The notes beneath the pieces were generated by a model, which saw only the letters and a program-made list of their open reading frames with translations, was not told the DNA's origin and made no database searches. A DNA stretch of 18,439 nucleotides from an uncultured Methanobrevibacter sp. (lineage in GTDB: Archaea > Methanobacteriota > Methanobacteria > Methanobacteriales > Methanobacteriaceae): positions 1 through 18,439 of the forward strand of contig NZ_ONER01000020.1 of assembly GCF_900316895.1 (NCBI RefSeq), in the 5' to 3' direction. Shown here in pieces: positions 5,676-12,951 of this stretch (positions within the stretch are counted from its first letter, which is position 1; every line of letters begins with the position of its first letter). Made by a program: the position numbers and the translations under genes.

Positions 5676-7079
5676 TTAAATCTCTTCAATTATCAAATAA
5701 TTTGTTTTTTTGTATTCACCTAACGGGAATCCTCCAGTAACCACAATCAAATCCCCTTTTTTTAGGTTAAATTCCTTTTGAGCTATTTTTTTAGCATTAT
5801 TGAGCAGTTCATCAGTGCTTTCATATATATCAGTTACCACTGGTTTGACGCCGAAGTTTAAAATGACCTTCTCTGCAATATGATTGGAAGGACAGCATGC
5901 CATTATTATGGAATTTGGCCTGAAATTACTTATTCTTTGAGCGGTAAATCCTGTAAGGGTAGTTGTAACAATCAGCTTGATGTCTGAAAATTCAACGGCA
6001 TCAATAACCAATTTTGCAATGGTATCTCCTGTGCCTATTGTTCCCTTGTATGCAACATGCTTGGTATAGTCAACTGTTGATTCCACATGTCTACATATTC
6101 TGCTCATTATTTCAACTGATTCAATCGGATGTTTTCCAATGGTGGTTTCTCCAGACAGCATGACGCAATCTGTTCCATCCAGTATTGCATTGGCCACGTC
6201 TGAAACCTCCGCTCTTGTAGGCCTTGGACTTTCATACATTGAAGCCAGCATTTCAGTGGCTACAATAGCGAACTTGCCCTTTTGGCGACATTTTCTGATA
6301 ATGCTCTTTTGAAGCATAGGCAGCTCTTCAAGAGGAATTTCAACTCCCAGATCTCCACGGGCAACCATAATCCCATCGGATTCTTCAATTATATCATCAA
6401 CATTTTCGATGCCCAGACGGCTTTCGATTTTTGATATGATAAGTGCATCGCCTCCAGCATCTTCAATTATTTTGCGGGCGGAAATCACATCTTCCCTTGT
6501 ATTAACAAAGGACAATGCCAGATAGTCACATGCATGCTTTGCGGCAAATGCAATGTCCTTTTTGTCCACTTCGCTCATGAATTCCAAGTTCAAATCGACG
6601 CCGGGAACATTGATGGTTTTTTTATCCTTGATTTTGCCGTCACCTAATGCCTTAAGCACTACATGATCTTCACTTTTGCCTATGACTTCAAGCTCGAACA
6701 GTGCATTGTCTATAAGCACCTTATCCCCAACTTTAATGAAGTCTATTGCATTGCTGTGATTTACTCCGAATTCCTCATTGTTTCCAAGTATGCAGGTTTT
6801 GCTCATCCTAATGGTGTCATCCTTTTTAAGGGACACTCCTCCATCCTTGAAGCTTAAGGTTCTAAATTCAGGTCCTTTTGTATCATACATGATGGCCAAA
6901 GGCCGATTGTATTGTCTGCGCACCTGTCTTATGACCTCAAGTGTTTTCAGTATGCCTTCAGGTGTGGCATGACTTAGATTGATGCGTGCGCAATCCATTC
7001 CCATGTTAACCATTTCGCCCATAACCTCTACGCAATCGCTTGCGGGACCTATACTGCAGATAACTTTTGTTTTCTTCAT
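5676..7079 (-). CDS. pyk: Pyruvate kinase (467 aa)
   Basis: Cytoplasmic glycolytic enzyme transferring phosphate from phosphoenolpyruvate to ADP. Visible in order: the A-domain start KTKVICSIGPAS (3-14), A-R-I-N-L-S-H (31-37, with the N34/S36 potassium ligands), D-T-K-G-P-E-F-R (66-73), a B domain at about 73-160, the active-site K217-I-E219, A-R-G-D-L-G (240-245, metal ligand D243), A-T-E-M (274-277), P-R-P-T-R-A-E-V-S-D-V-A-N-A, and a C-terminal allosteric domain from about 330. E71 in G-P-E is the residue type linked to potassium dependence in the rabbit enzyme family. The signature reads K-I-E-S-R-L-G where most have K-I-E-N-x-E-G; the catalytic residues are unaffected. Length is normal. 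GGAG precedes the ATG by five bases. Confidence 0.97.
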   Translation of the reverse strand: MKKTKVICSIGPASDCVEVMGEMVNMGMDCARINLSHATPEGILKTLEVIRQVRRQYNRPLAIMYDTKGPEFRTLSFKDGGVSLKKDDTIRMSKTCILGNNEEFGVNHSNAIDFIKVGDKVLIDNALFELEVIGKSEDHVVLKALGDGKIKDKKTINVPGVDLNLEFMSEVDKKDIAFAAKHACDYLALSFVNTREDVISARKIIEDAGGDALIISKIESRLGIENVDDIIEESDGIMVARGDLGVEIPLEELPMLQKSIIRKCRQKGKFAIVATEMLASMYESPRPTRAEVSDVANAILDGTDCVMLSGETTIGKHPIESVEIMSRICRHVESTVDYTKHVAYKGTIGTGDTIAKLVIDAVEFSDIKLIVTTTLTGFTAQRISNFRPNSIIMACCPSNHIAEKVILNFGVKPVVTDIYESTDELLNNAKKIAQKEFNLKKGDLIVVTGGFPLGEYKKTNYLIIEEI

Positions 7080-7466
7080 TTTTTTCTCCGAGTAATTTTC
7101 ATGAAATATAGTATAATTAAAAATCTATAAGTAATTATATTTAATGATTAACTTCCTAGAAACTTTTCTTAAAATACTTGGATTGTTCACTAAATTTTGA
7201 ATTATTTGCTACATTAATTTGACTGTAGTTAACCGGAAGGAAATCCATACATATACTAACTCTTCCTTTTTTTATAGCATTCCAAGCTTACGGTATATCT
7301 TTTCTCTATGATTATCTTTAGTTTTTAAGTTTTGCATTTGAAATGAATGTTTTAGCGAAATTTTCGAAATTCCCTAACTGTAATGAAACAAATGGCATAT
7401 ATTTAAATATTTATAATTAAAAAAATATCTAACATAAAATAGATTTTTTTTAATTTTTAGGGGAGA
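7080..7466. other. 387-base divergent intergenic region with a doubtful 30-codon frame
   Basis: It holds the minus-strand promoter of pyruvate kinase (AT-rich, about 7100-7130) and the plus-strand promoter of the DUF2142 gene (TATA-like run near 7395-7425). On the minus strand a frame at 7156-7248 encodes MDFLPVNYSQINVANNSKF and 11 more residues; GGAAGAG lies 11 bases before its ATG. In frame it stays open about 12 codons further upstream, so it may be a decayed gene end. AAGGAA/TTCCTT inverted copies flank that start. No RNA gene was recognised. Confidence 0.35.
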
Positions 7467-7478
7467 ATGGTGTTTTTA

Positions 7479-9086
7479 ATGATTGAGGGTATCAAGGAAA
7501 ATTGCAATGAGTTCACTTCAACGTTGGTTAATTCAAAGAAATATCTGATTATCTATTTGATTTTCATTACAATTACCTGCATATCCACCGTTTCGTATAA
7601 AAACTTCGCAAATCCTCAGTTTGAAATAGCAGCATTTGCTGTTGTTGCATTACTTGGAGTCTTCTGCATTACATATTATTTCATGCACGATTCCAAAGAG
7701 GAGCTATATAAGGTTGCATTTGTAGCCATACTATGTTTTGGAATAATTTCTGCATTTGTTGTGCCAATCGTTGATGTCAGTGATGAATTGGAACACCTGA
7801 CAAGGGCAGAAATTACATCTCAAGGAGTAATATTTCCTCATTGGGAGGGAGGTGAGCATAATCTCACTCAGCTATACAACCGTACTGAAGGAAAATACAG
7901 CCAGGAACTCAATACTGATGTGGGTTTTGAAACTATACGAAGCCATATGTTTTTCTTGAATAATCGTGAAAAGACGGTTTTCATGACGGACGGCGATACG
8001 AATAAGATTAACGAAACACCAATGCTTGACGGTTCCGCCTTTGAGCAGAATCCTTTTTATGGTTATATTCCACAGGCAATTGGCGTTTTTATAGCTAAAC
8101 TATTTGATTTGAATGTCATCTGGATGTTATGGCTTCCAAGAGTATTCAATCTATTCACATATGCCGTATTAATTTCTCTGGCTATTAAAAAGGCACCGGT
8201 GCTGAAGGTTCCTCTTTTGGCCGTTGCATGCATACCAATTTCGATTTATCAGGCCGCTTCAGTCAGCATAGATTCCATGATAATCGGTTTGGGAATACTT
8301 ACAATTGCATATTTCATATATCTGTATAAATCTGAACCGGGTTCGCTCGATACAAAGGAAGTTGCAATATTCTGCGGACTTTCATTGCTGCTGGGTCTTT
8401 GTAAGCTTCCATATCTTGCATTTGTGTTCTTCATATTGCTGGTTCCCCGCAAGAACTTCAAAAATGAGAACATTTTAAGATATATGCTTCTGGGCATTCT
8501 GATTGTTTCATGTATAGGCATATTGTGGAGCACATATTCTGCTCCAGCCCTGATGCATTCATGGAGATCAAAACTTAATTATATGGACCCTAAATTGCAG
8601 CTGAATTATTTGATAAATCATCCGTTTAGCATTTTGAGATTCATGAGGCTGATTTTCACATATACCTTAGGAATCACAGTAAATGGTTTATTTAATTTCT
8701 TCGGAGCAAATAGTCTCAATCATTATGCTGACCATTACATGTTCATTACAATCTTGATTTGGATATTCCTTTCACTCACTTTGCTGCTCTATCCAAACAA
8801 GGTTAAGTTTAATTTAAAATCAAGGTTAGGTACACTATTGATTCTGCTGATTATATATGTTGGAACTTGCTTCATCCAACTGTTGACCTGGGCGGATGTC
8901 GGTTCAACAAATATTGGTGTTAGCACAAGGTATTTCATACCGTTATTTGCCCTGCTTCCGATTATCGTACCATTTAAAATAAAAAAATTGGATAAGTTCA
9001 AAGACAGTTATGACAAATATGCCATAATTTGCATAATAGGCTTCATGGCCACATTGATTTTGGCATTTGCCACAAAATACTACTGA
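7479..9086 (+). CDS. DUF2142 polytopic membrane protein, GT-C-glycosyltransferase-like (535 aa)
   Basis: Integral membrane protein with about 11-13 helices. The large loop after the third helix contains P-I-V-D-V-S-D-E-L-E-H and later F-Y-G-Y-I-P-Q-A-I-G, followed by L-P-R-V-F-N-L and S-V-S-I-D-S-M, the layout of DUF2142 proteins. In GT-C glycosyltransferases an acidic pair in the first outer loop is catalytic; the D-E here is in the matching place, so a lipid-linked sugar transferase for surface glycans is a reasonable inference, not shown. The ATG at 7467 is one base from GGGGAG and unusable; the ATG at 7479 with GGTG six bases upstream is preferred, and GTG at 7470 is the alternative. Its 3' end overlaps the convergent tcdA-like gene by 7 bases. 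Confidence 0.75.
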   Translation: MIEGIKENCNEFTSTLVNSKKYLIIYLIFITITCISTVSYKNFANPQFEIAAFAVVALLGVFCITYYFMHDSKEELYKVAFVAILCFGIISAFVVPIVDVSDELEHLTRAEITSQGVIFPHWEGGEHNLTQLYNRTEGKYSQELNTDVGFETIRSHMFFLNNREKTVFMTDGDTNKINETPMLDGSAFEQNPFYGYIPQAIGVFIAKLFDLNVIWMLWLPRVFNLFTYAVLISLAIKKAPVLKVPLLAVACIPISIYQAASVSIDSMIIGLGILTIAYFIYLYKSEPGSLDTKEVAIFCGLSLLLGLCKLPYLAFVFFILLVPRKNFKNENILRYMLLGILIVSCIGILWSTYSAPALMHSWRSKLNYMDPKLQLNYLINHPFSILRFMRLIFTYTLGITVNGLFNFFGANSLNHYADHYMFITILIWIFLSLTLLLYPNKVKFNLKSRLGTLLILLIIYVGTCFIQLLTWADVGSTNIGVSTRYFIPLFALLPIIVPFKIKKLDKFKDSYDKYAIICIIGFMATLILAFATKYY

Positions 9087-9787
9087 ATGAGGTCCTTTAT
9101 CACTTCACCGGCAATTATAAGTCCCGCAACGGAAGGCACAAATGAAACGCTGCCTTTCACTTTAAATTTTCTGCCCTGATTGATTTCACAGTCGTTGGTG
9201 TTTATCGCATGTTCCTTTGAATAGACCACTTTAAGCTTTTCAATGTTTCTTTTTCTCAAATCTTTTTTCATTATTTTGGCAAGAGGGCATACTGATGTCT
9301 CATAGATGTCGGCAACTTCAAACATGGTGGGGTCCAGCTTGTTTCCTGTTCCCATTGAAGAGATGACAGGAACATTCAGTGCATCACATTTGCATATGAC
9401 TGCAATCTTTGCCATTATGGTATCGACACAGTCTACTGCATAGGAGAGGTCTTCTGTAATGATGTTGGATGTCGAATCTGCCATGTAGAATTCCTTATAG
9501 GTTTCCACGTTTGCATCGGGATTGATTTCAAGGATTCTTTCCTTCATCAAATCCACCTTATATCTGCCTATTGTGTTTACATTTGCAATAAGCTGCCTGT
9601 TGATGTTGCTTTCATCGATCTTGTCGAAGTCTATCAGGATGAAATTGCCTACTCCGCTTCTGGCAAGCCCTTCACAGACAAAAGATCCGACTCCTCCAAG
9701 GCCAAAAACTGCAACCTTTGCTTCCTTTAACTTTTCCATTCCATCATTTCCAACCAACATCTCTGTTCTTGAAAACTTACTTTCCAT
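9080..9787 (-). CDS. tcdA: TcdA/YgdL-like E1-family enzyme (putative tRNA threonylcarbamoyladenosine dehydratase, 235 aa)
   Basis: Cytoplasmic ATP-dependent E1-like (ThiF/MoeB) enzyme. The bacterial homologue adenylates and cyclises t6A to ct6A in tRNA. Visible: F-S-R-T-E-M-L-V-G (5-13), the nucleotide loop V-F-G-L-G-G-V-G-S (27-35), the acidic D53, N-I-N-R-Q (61-65), K78 in G-R-Y-K-V-D, D-C-V-D (119-122), the family-specific G-T-G-N-K-L-D-P, C-P-L-A-K-I-M-K-K-D-L-R-K-R, and the closing G-S-V-S-F-V-P-S-V-A-G. A longer TTG start at 9799 was rejected; GGTGA lies five bases before the ATG at 9787. It diverges from tatD across a symmetric TATA element. Whether ct6A is made here is not known. Confidence 0.85.
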   Translation of the reverse strand: MESKFSRTEMLVGNDGMEKLKEAKVAVFGLGGVGSFVCEGLARSGVGNFILIDFDKIDESNINRQLIANVNTIGRYKVDLMKERILEINPDANVETYKEFYMADSTSNIITEDLSYAVDCVDTIMAKIAVICKCDALNVPVISSMGTGNKLDPTMFEVADIYETSVCPLAKIMKKDLRKRNIEKLKVVYSKEHAINTNDCEINQGRKFKVKGSVSFVPSVAGLIIAGEVIKDLIQ

Positions 9788-9819
9788 TAGACTCACCAAA
9801 AAATATAATTTAATCCAAC

Positions 9820-9833
9820 TTATTATATAATAA
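9820..9833. promoter_or_regulatory. Symmetric TATA element shared by the tcdA-like and tatD genes
   Basis: TTATTATATAATAA is a perfect 14-bp palindrome, centred 39 bases from the tcdA-like start and 51 from the tatD start. It is the only good TATA candidate in the 90-base divergent gap, so both transcripts may start from one TBP site. Confidence 0.5.
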
Positions 9834-9844
9834 TTGAAGTCAAG

Positions 9845-9862
9845 ACATTAAAAACTTAATGT
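9845..9862 (+). promoter_or_regulatory. Inverted repeat at the expected tatD transcription start
   Basis: ACATTAA (9845-9851) and TTAATGT (9856-9862) form a perfect 7-bp inverted repeat with a 4-base spacer, where transcription from the 9820-9833 TATA element should begin. It could be an operator or a 5' hairpin. Confidence 0.35.
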
Positions 9863-9877
9863 TGAAGTGAGGATTTT

Positions 9878-10627
9878 ATGATAATTGATACCCATTGTCA
9901 TGTATATGATGGAGAAATGGAAAACGCAGAGGAAATCATTAAGCAGGCCATGGATAATGATATTCATCTGATATTGAACGGCACAGATTTTAAGAGCAAT
10001 AATGAAGTTCTGAAACTTGCAGAAAAATATGATAATGTCCATGCCGCTTTGGGATACTTCTACACATTGGCCGATGAGATAACCGATGATGACCTCGCCA
10101 TATTGGACAGCCAGCTTGAAAATGAAAGTGTCATTGCTGTTGGAGAGATAGGCCTTGACTACTATCATACAAAAGACAATAGGGACAAACAGATTGAACT
10201 GTTTGAAAACATGCTTAATTTGGCCGAAAATCATAATCTGCCGGTGATTGTGCATTCAAGGAAAGCTATGCAGGACACATTTGATGTGTTAGAAAGACAT
10301 CAGGTTGTGGGATCCCTTCACTGCTATCAGAGTTCAGCTGAAATGGCAAAGCGCTTCATTGATTTGGGTTTCTATATAGGTGTAGGTGGGCCTGTTACCA
10401 ATGAAAACAACAAGAAAACAAGAAAAACGGTTAATGAGATTGATATCAGCCATATACTTGTAGAGACTGATTCCCCCTATTTGCCTCCGCAGGAAAAGAA
10501 AGGAGAAATGAACACTCCACTCAATATCAGATACGTCACCGGAAAAATAGCCAAAGAATTGGATATGAATGAAGATGAAATCATACGAATCACTTCTGAA
10601 AATGCAAAAAGATTATTTAAAATTTAG
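9878..10627 (+). CDS. tatD: TatD-family metal-dependent hydrolase / deoxyribonuclease (249 aa)
   Basis: Amidohydrolase-fold metalloenzyme; family members are 3'-5' exonucleases on DNA or RNA, and some are D-aminoacyl-tRNA deacylases. All metal positions are visible: H6 and H8 (D-T-H-C-H), E90 (G-E-I-G-L-D-Y), H126 (V-I-V-H-S-R), H148 (S-L-H-C-Y) and D198 (V-E-T-D-S-P-Y-L). The usual G-x-H-P motif after strand 2 reads A-L-G-Y-F-Y. The typical C-terminal N-A-x-R-L-F ends the protein. Length is normal. GAGG six bases before the ATG supports the start. The stop overlaps the convergent exonuclease gene by 4 bases. Activity is inferred from family only. Confidence 0.92.
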   Translation: MIIDTHCHVYDGEMENAEEIIKQAMDNDIHLILNGTDFKSNNEVLKLAEKYDNVHAALGYFYTLADEITDDDLAILDSQLENESVIAVGEIGLDYYHTKDNRDKQIELFENMLNLAENHNLPVIVHSRKAMQDTFDVLERHQVVGSLHCYQSSAEMAKRFIDLGFYIGVGGPVTNENNKKTRKTVNEIDISHILVETDSPYLPPQEKKGEMNTPLNIRYVTGKIAKELDMNEDEIIRITSENAKRLFKI

Positions 10628-11172
10628 ATTTCAGGATAAAAGTCAATCTCATATCCTAATTTTGTCATTATAATCAATTCATCCATTGCATCAAAGACCG
10701 CATTGTGGGTTTCGCAGTAGTCTTCGACCCCAAGCATCTGAAGCATCGGCTCAACTCCATAGCCTCTTTTCAGCCGTCCGGTCTTGCAGCATGGCAGATG
10801 GTCTGGAATGGATGGATTGTGCTGCTTATATGCTGCAACTTTCATTATATCATGCCAGCAGAAATCGGAAAGTTCTGGCAAATGATTCTTGTCAAAGGAA
10901 GCGTTATATGCAAACAGGTCATCAACACCATTGGAATTCAAAAGAAGCTTCAAATCGTCAATCACTTCAATCCTGTGGCCTGTAATTATCTCATGAGTAG
11001 TATCTCTCATGCTTTTTGAATACATTCCTCCAACCTTTTCTTCACGGGGCAGAATGTAATATCTGGAATCGGTCTTTTCGAAATTCTTGCATCTTGCAAT
11101 CAGAACGCCGATTGACATTACCTCATTGTTCCAGTTGGTTTCAGTATCGATGACTGCAAATCTTTTAGACAT
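10624..11172 (-). CDS. DEDDh-type 3'-5' exonuclease (182 aa)
   Basis: RNase T/DnaQ-superfamily exonuclease domain standing alone. The four acidic residues and the general-base His are present: D9 and E11 (V-I-D-T-E-T, Exo I), D94 (A-Y-N-A-S-F-D-K, Exo II), H156 and D161 (T-H-N-A-V-F-D-A, Exo III). It should remove nucleotides from 3' ends in a two-metal reaction; DNA or RNA preference is not decidable. It follows surE by 23 bases on the same strand, so the two likely form an operon in which the exonuclease releases mononucleotides and SurE dephosphorylates them. A weak GTGAT lies upstream of the ATG. Confidence 0.88.
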   Translation of the reverse strand: MSKRFAVIDTETNWNNEVMSIGVLIARCKNFEKTDSRYYILPREEKVGGMYSKSMRDTTHEIITGHRIEVIDDLKLLLNSNGVDDLFAYNASFDKNHLPELSDFCWHDIMKVAAYKQHNPSIPDHLPCCKTGRLKRGYGVEPMLQMLGVEDYCETHNAVFDAMDELIIMTKLGYEIDFYPEI

Positions 11173-11195
11173 TTTAAATCACACTATTTAATATT

Positions 11196-12011
11196 TTACC
11201 AATTCTTTAAATCCCTGCTTGTCATGTTGGCGTTAAGTGGTGTTAGGCTTGGGCGTTTTTCGACAAAAAGAGCATGTCCGTCACTGTTTTCATCATATTC
11301 CTGAACCAGATTGGATGTAATCATGACCAAATCATCACTTTTCTGATTTTCCTCCAGAGGGTAGTTAAACAGCTCGCCCTTTTCCTCATTGGTATTGTCA
11401 ATTACCTCTTTGTCAAGCATCCTATGGGAGAGATGGGTGATTTTAACCTCTTCTGATTCATAGTTTGTAGGAACATTCAGATTAAACAGGTCAACACCTT
11501 CTGGAAATCCCTCATTGATGATTTTAAGGACAAGGTCATGCAAAACCTTTTTCGCCAAATCAAAATCGTATTCAAGATACCATTCACCGTTTTCATCCTG
11601 TCTGTATGATGTTTTCGGATCAATGAAAAGGGAAGCGGCTATTGCAGGAATGCCTAGGCTAACTGCCTCAAGTGCTGCACACACTGTACCTGATGATGTA
11701 ATGTCGCAGCTTATATTCACGCCCTGATTTATTCCGGCTATTACCAGATCGGGTTTTGTATCCATAACATAATCTGCGCCGACGATGACTGCGTCTGCCG
11801 GACTTCCGGAAACGCTGTATGCCTGGCTTCCGTCTTCAAGTTTGCAGGAATCCAGTTTCAAATGTTTGAACAATGTTATTCGACGACCTACACTGCTGTT
11901 GTTTTTATCCGGAGCTACAACGGTGACATTGGCCAAATCTTCAACGGCCTGTTTTGCGGCCAATATGCCTGGTGCCGAGACTCCGTCATCATTGGATATC
12001 AAAATGTTCAT
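11196..12011 (-). CDS. surE: 5'-nucleotidase SurE (271 aa)
   Basis: Metal-dependent phosphatase of 5'- and 3'-nucleoside monophosphates, cytoplasmic. The family start MNILISNDDG carries metal ligands D8 and D9; D-K-N-N-S-S supplies the serine ligand (S39), and A-G-I-N-Q-G-V-N supplies N95. S-G-S-P-A-D-A-V and the S-S-G-T-V-C-A-A-L-E-A segment match the active-site loops, with S-S replacing the more usual Y-S. It is slightly longer than the usual 250 residues. First gene of the surE-exonuclease operon. Its ribosome-binding site is weak (AAGG 11 bases upstream). It diverges from the methyltransferase gene. Confidence 0.95.
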   Translation of the reverse strand: MNILISNDDGVSAPGILAAKQAVEDLANVTVVAPDKNNSSVGRRITLFKHLKLDSCKLEDGSQAYSVSGSPADAVIVGADYVMDTKPDLVIAGINQGVNISCDITSSGTVCAALEAVSLGIPAIAASLFIDPKTSYRQDENGEWYLEYDFDLAKKVLHDLVLKIINEGFPEGVDLFNLNVPTNYESEEVKITHLSHRMLDKEVIDNTNEEKGELFNYPLEENQKSDDLVMITSNLVQEYDENSDGHALFVEKRPSLTPLNANMTSRDLKNW

Positions 12012-12064
12012 ACTGTCAAAACCTTCGAATTGTTGTGATTAATTGTATATATCATTTTTCAATT

Positions 12065-12103
12065 AAAAAAATATTTCTAATAACAAATCGAAAAATAGTA
12101 TCA
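12065..12103 (+). promoter_or_regulatory. Leaderless promoter of the methyltransferase gene
   Basis: The TATA-like AAAAAATATTT at 12065-12076 is centred about 32 bases before the ATG, placing transcription start within about five bases of the start codon, and no ribosome-binding site is present. Confidence 0.45.
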
Positions 12104-12771
12104 TGGACTATGAAAATATCAGAATCATCGAAGAGCCTGAACTTCTCGTCAATGCAAGAAATCCCAAAGGGGAATTGGGAGGCAAACTGATTGAAAGGAT
12201 GAATGTCAATCATGAGGGTCTGGCACAGTGGAGTTTGAGTCATATCAGCATTTCAAAGGATGATAAAATATTGGATATTGGCTGTGGAGGTGGAGTCAAT
12301 GTATATAGGTTCCTTCAGATTACTGACAAAATGGTGTATGGTCTTGATTATTCAAAGGTGGCCTGTGAAAAATCAAGGTTGTTGAATGAAGATGCAATTT
12401 GCGAAGGTCGGTGTGAAATTATTCAAGGGTCTGTTTCAGAGATGCCATTTGGTGATGATACCTTCGATATCGTGACCGCTTTTGAAACAGTTTATTTCTG
12501 GCCGGATTTTTTAAATGATTTGAAGGAAGTTAAAAGAATCCTGAAAGATGATGGAATGATTTTCATTGCAAATGAGGCACTTCCCAAGGAAGATGATGCA
12601 CGCCAAAAGGAACTGATTGAACTGTTGGACATGAATATATATTCACAGAATCAATTGGAGGAATATCTTCACAAAGCTGGATATAGAAATATAATCAGCC
12701 ATGTAAAAGATTCAAAGGATTCATTTACCGGTGAAGATGCCGATTGGATATGTGTAATTGCCCAAAAATAG
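12103..12771 (+). CDS. Class I SAM-dependent methyltransferase (222 aa)
   Basis: Rossmann-fold methyltransferase. Motif I is I-L-D-I-G-C-G-G-G (56-64), the acidic residue after strand 2 is D82 (Y-G-L-D-Y-S), and G-S-V-S-E-M-P-F-G-D-D-T-F-D-I-V (about 110-125) is the Methyltransf_11-type motif II region. The N-terminal 45 residues (A-R-N-P-K-G-E-L-G-G and H-x-x-L-A-Q-W) are seen in small-molecule methyltransferases of this group. The substrate cannot be told from sequence. Probably leaderless and monocistronic; the T-rich hairpin downstream separates it from the exporter gene. Confidence 0.88.
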   Translation: MDYENIRIIEEPELLVNARNPKGELGGKLIERMNVNHEGLAQWSLSHISISKDDKILDIGCGGGVNVYRFLQITDKMVYGLDYSKVACEKSRLLNEDAICEGRCEIIQGSVSEMPFGDDTFDIVTAFETVYFWPDFLNDLKEVKRILKDDGMIFIANEALPKEDDARQKELIELLDMNIYSQNQLEEYLHKAGYRNIISHVKDSKDSFTGEDADWICVIAQK

Positions 12772-12793
12772 ATTTATATTTGCTCTTTGATTT

Positions 12794-12818
12794 AATTATT
12801 CAATTCAATAATTTTTTT
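12794..12818 (+). terminator. AT-only hairpin and T-tract after the methyltransferase gene
   Basis: AATTATT (12794-12800) and AATAATT (12807-12813) are perfect inverted copies with a 6-base loop, running into seven T residues. The stem is weak, but archaeal termination relies mainly on T-tracts. Confidence 0.4.
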
Positions 12819-12951
12819 CTGAATTTTTTTTATAATATTTTTTAAAATTTATAATATATCTAATTCATTTTAAAAAAATTTAAATATCATCAATTAAATA
12901 AAATTTTTTAGAGATTCATTGTAGATTTAAATGTAAAAAAAGGAAAATATT

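Noticed and set aside
7144..7200. 18-codon frame encoding a short amphipathic peptide (MINFLETFLKILGLFTKF)
   Set aside because: It is very short, has no ribosome-binding site, and lies antisense to another open stretch in AT-rich DNA; chance is likely.
9848..10255. 135-codon minus-strand frame opposite tatD
   Set aside because: It lies antisense to a well-conserved TatD sequence and has no ribosome-binding site or recognisable domain.
10686..11019. 99- and 104-codon plus-strand frames opposite the exonuclease
   Set aside because: They are antisense to a DEDDh exonuclease with all catalytic residues; composition is shadow-like.
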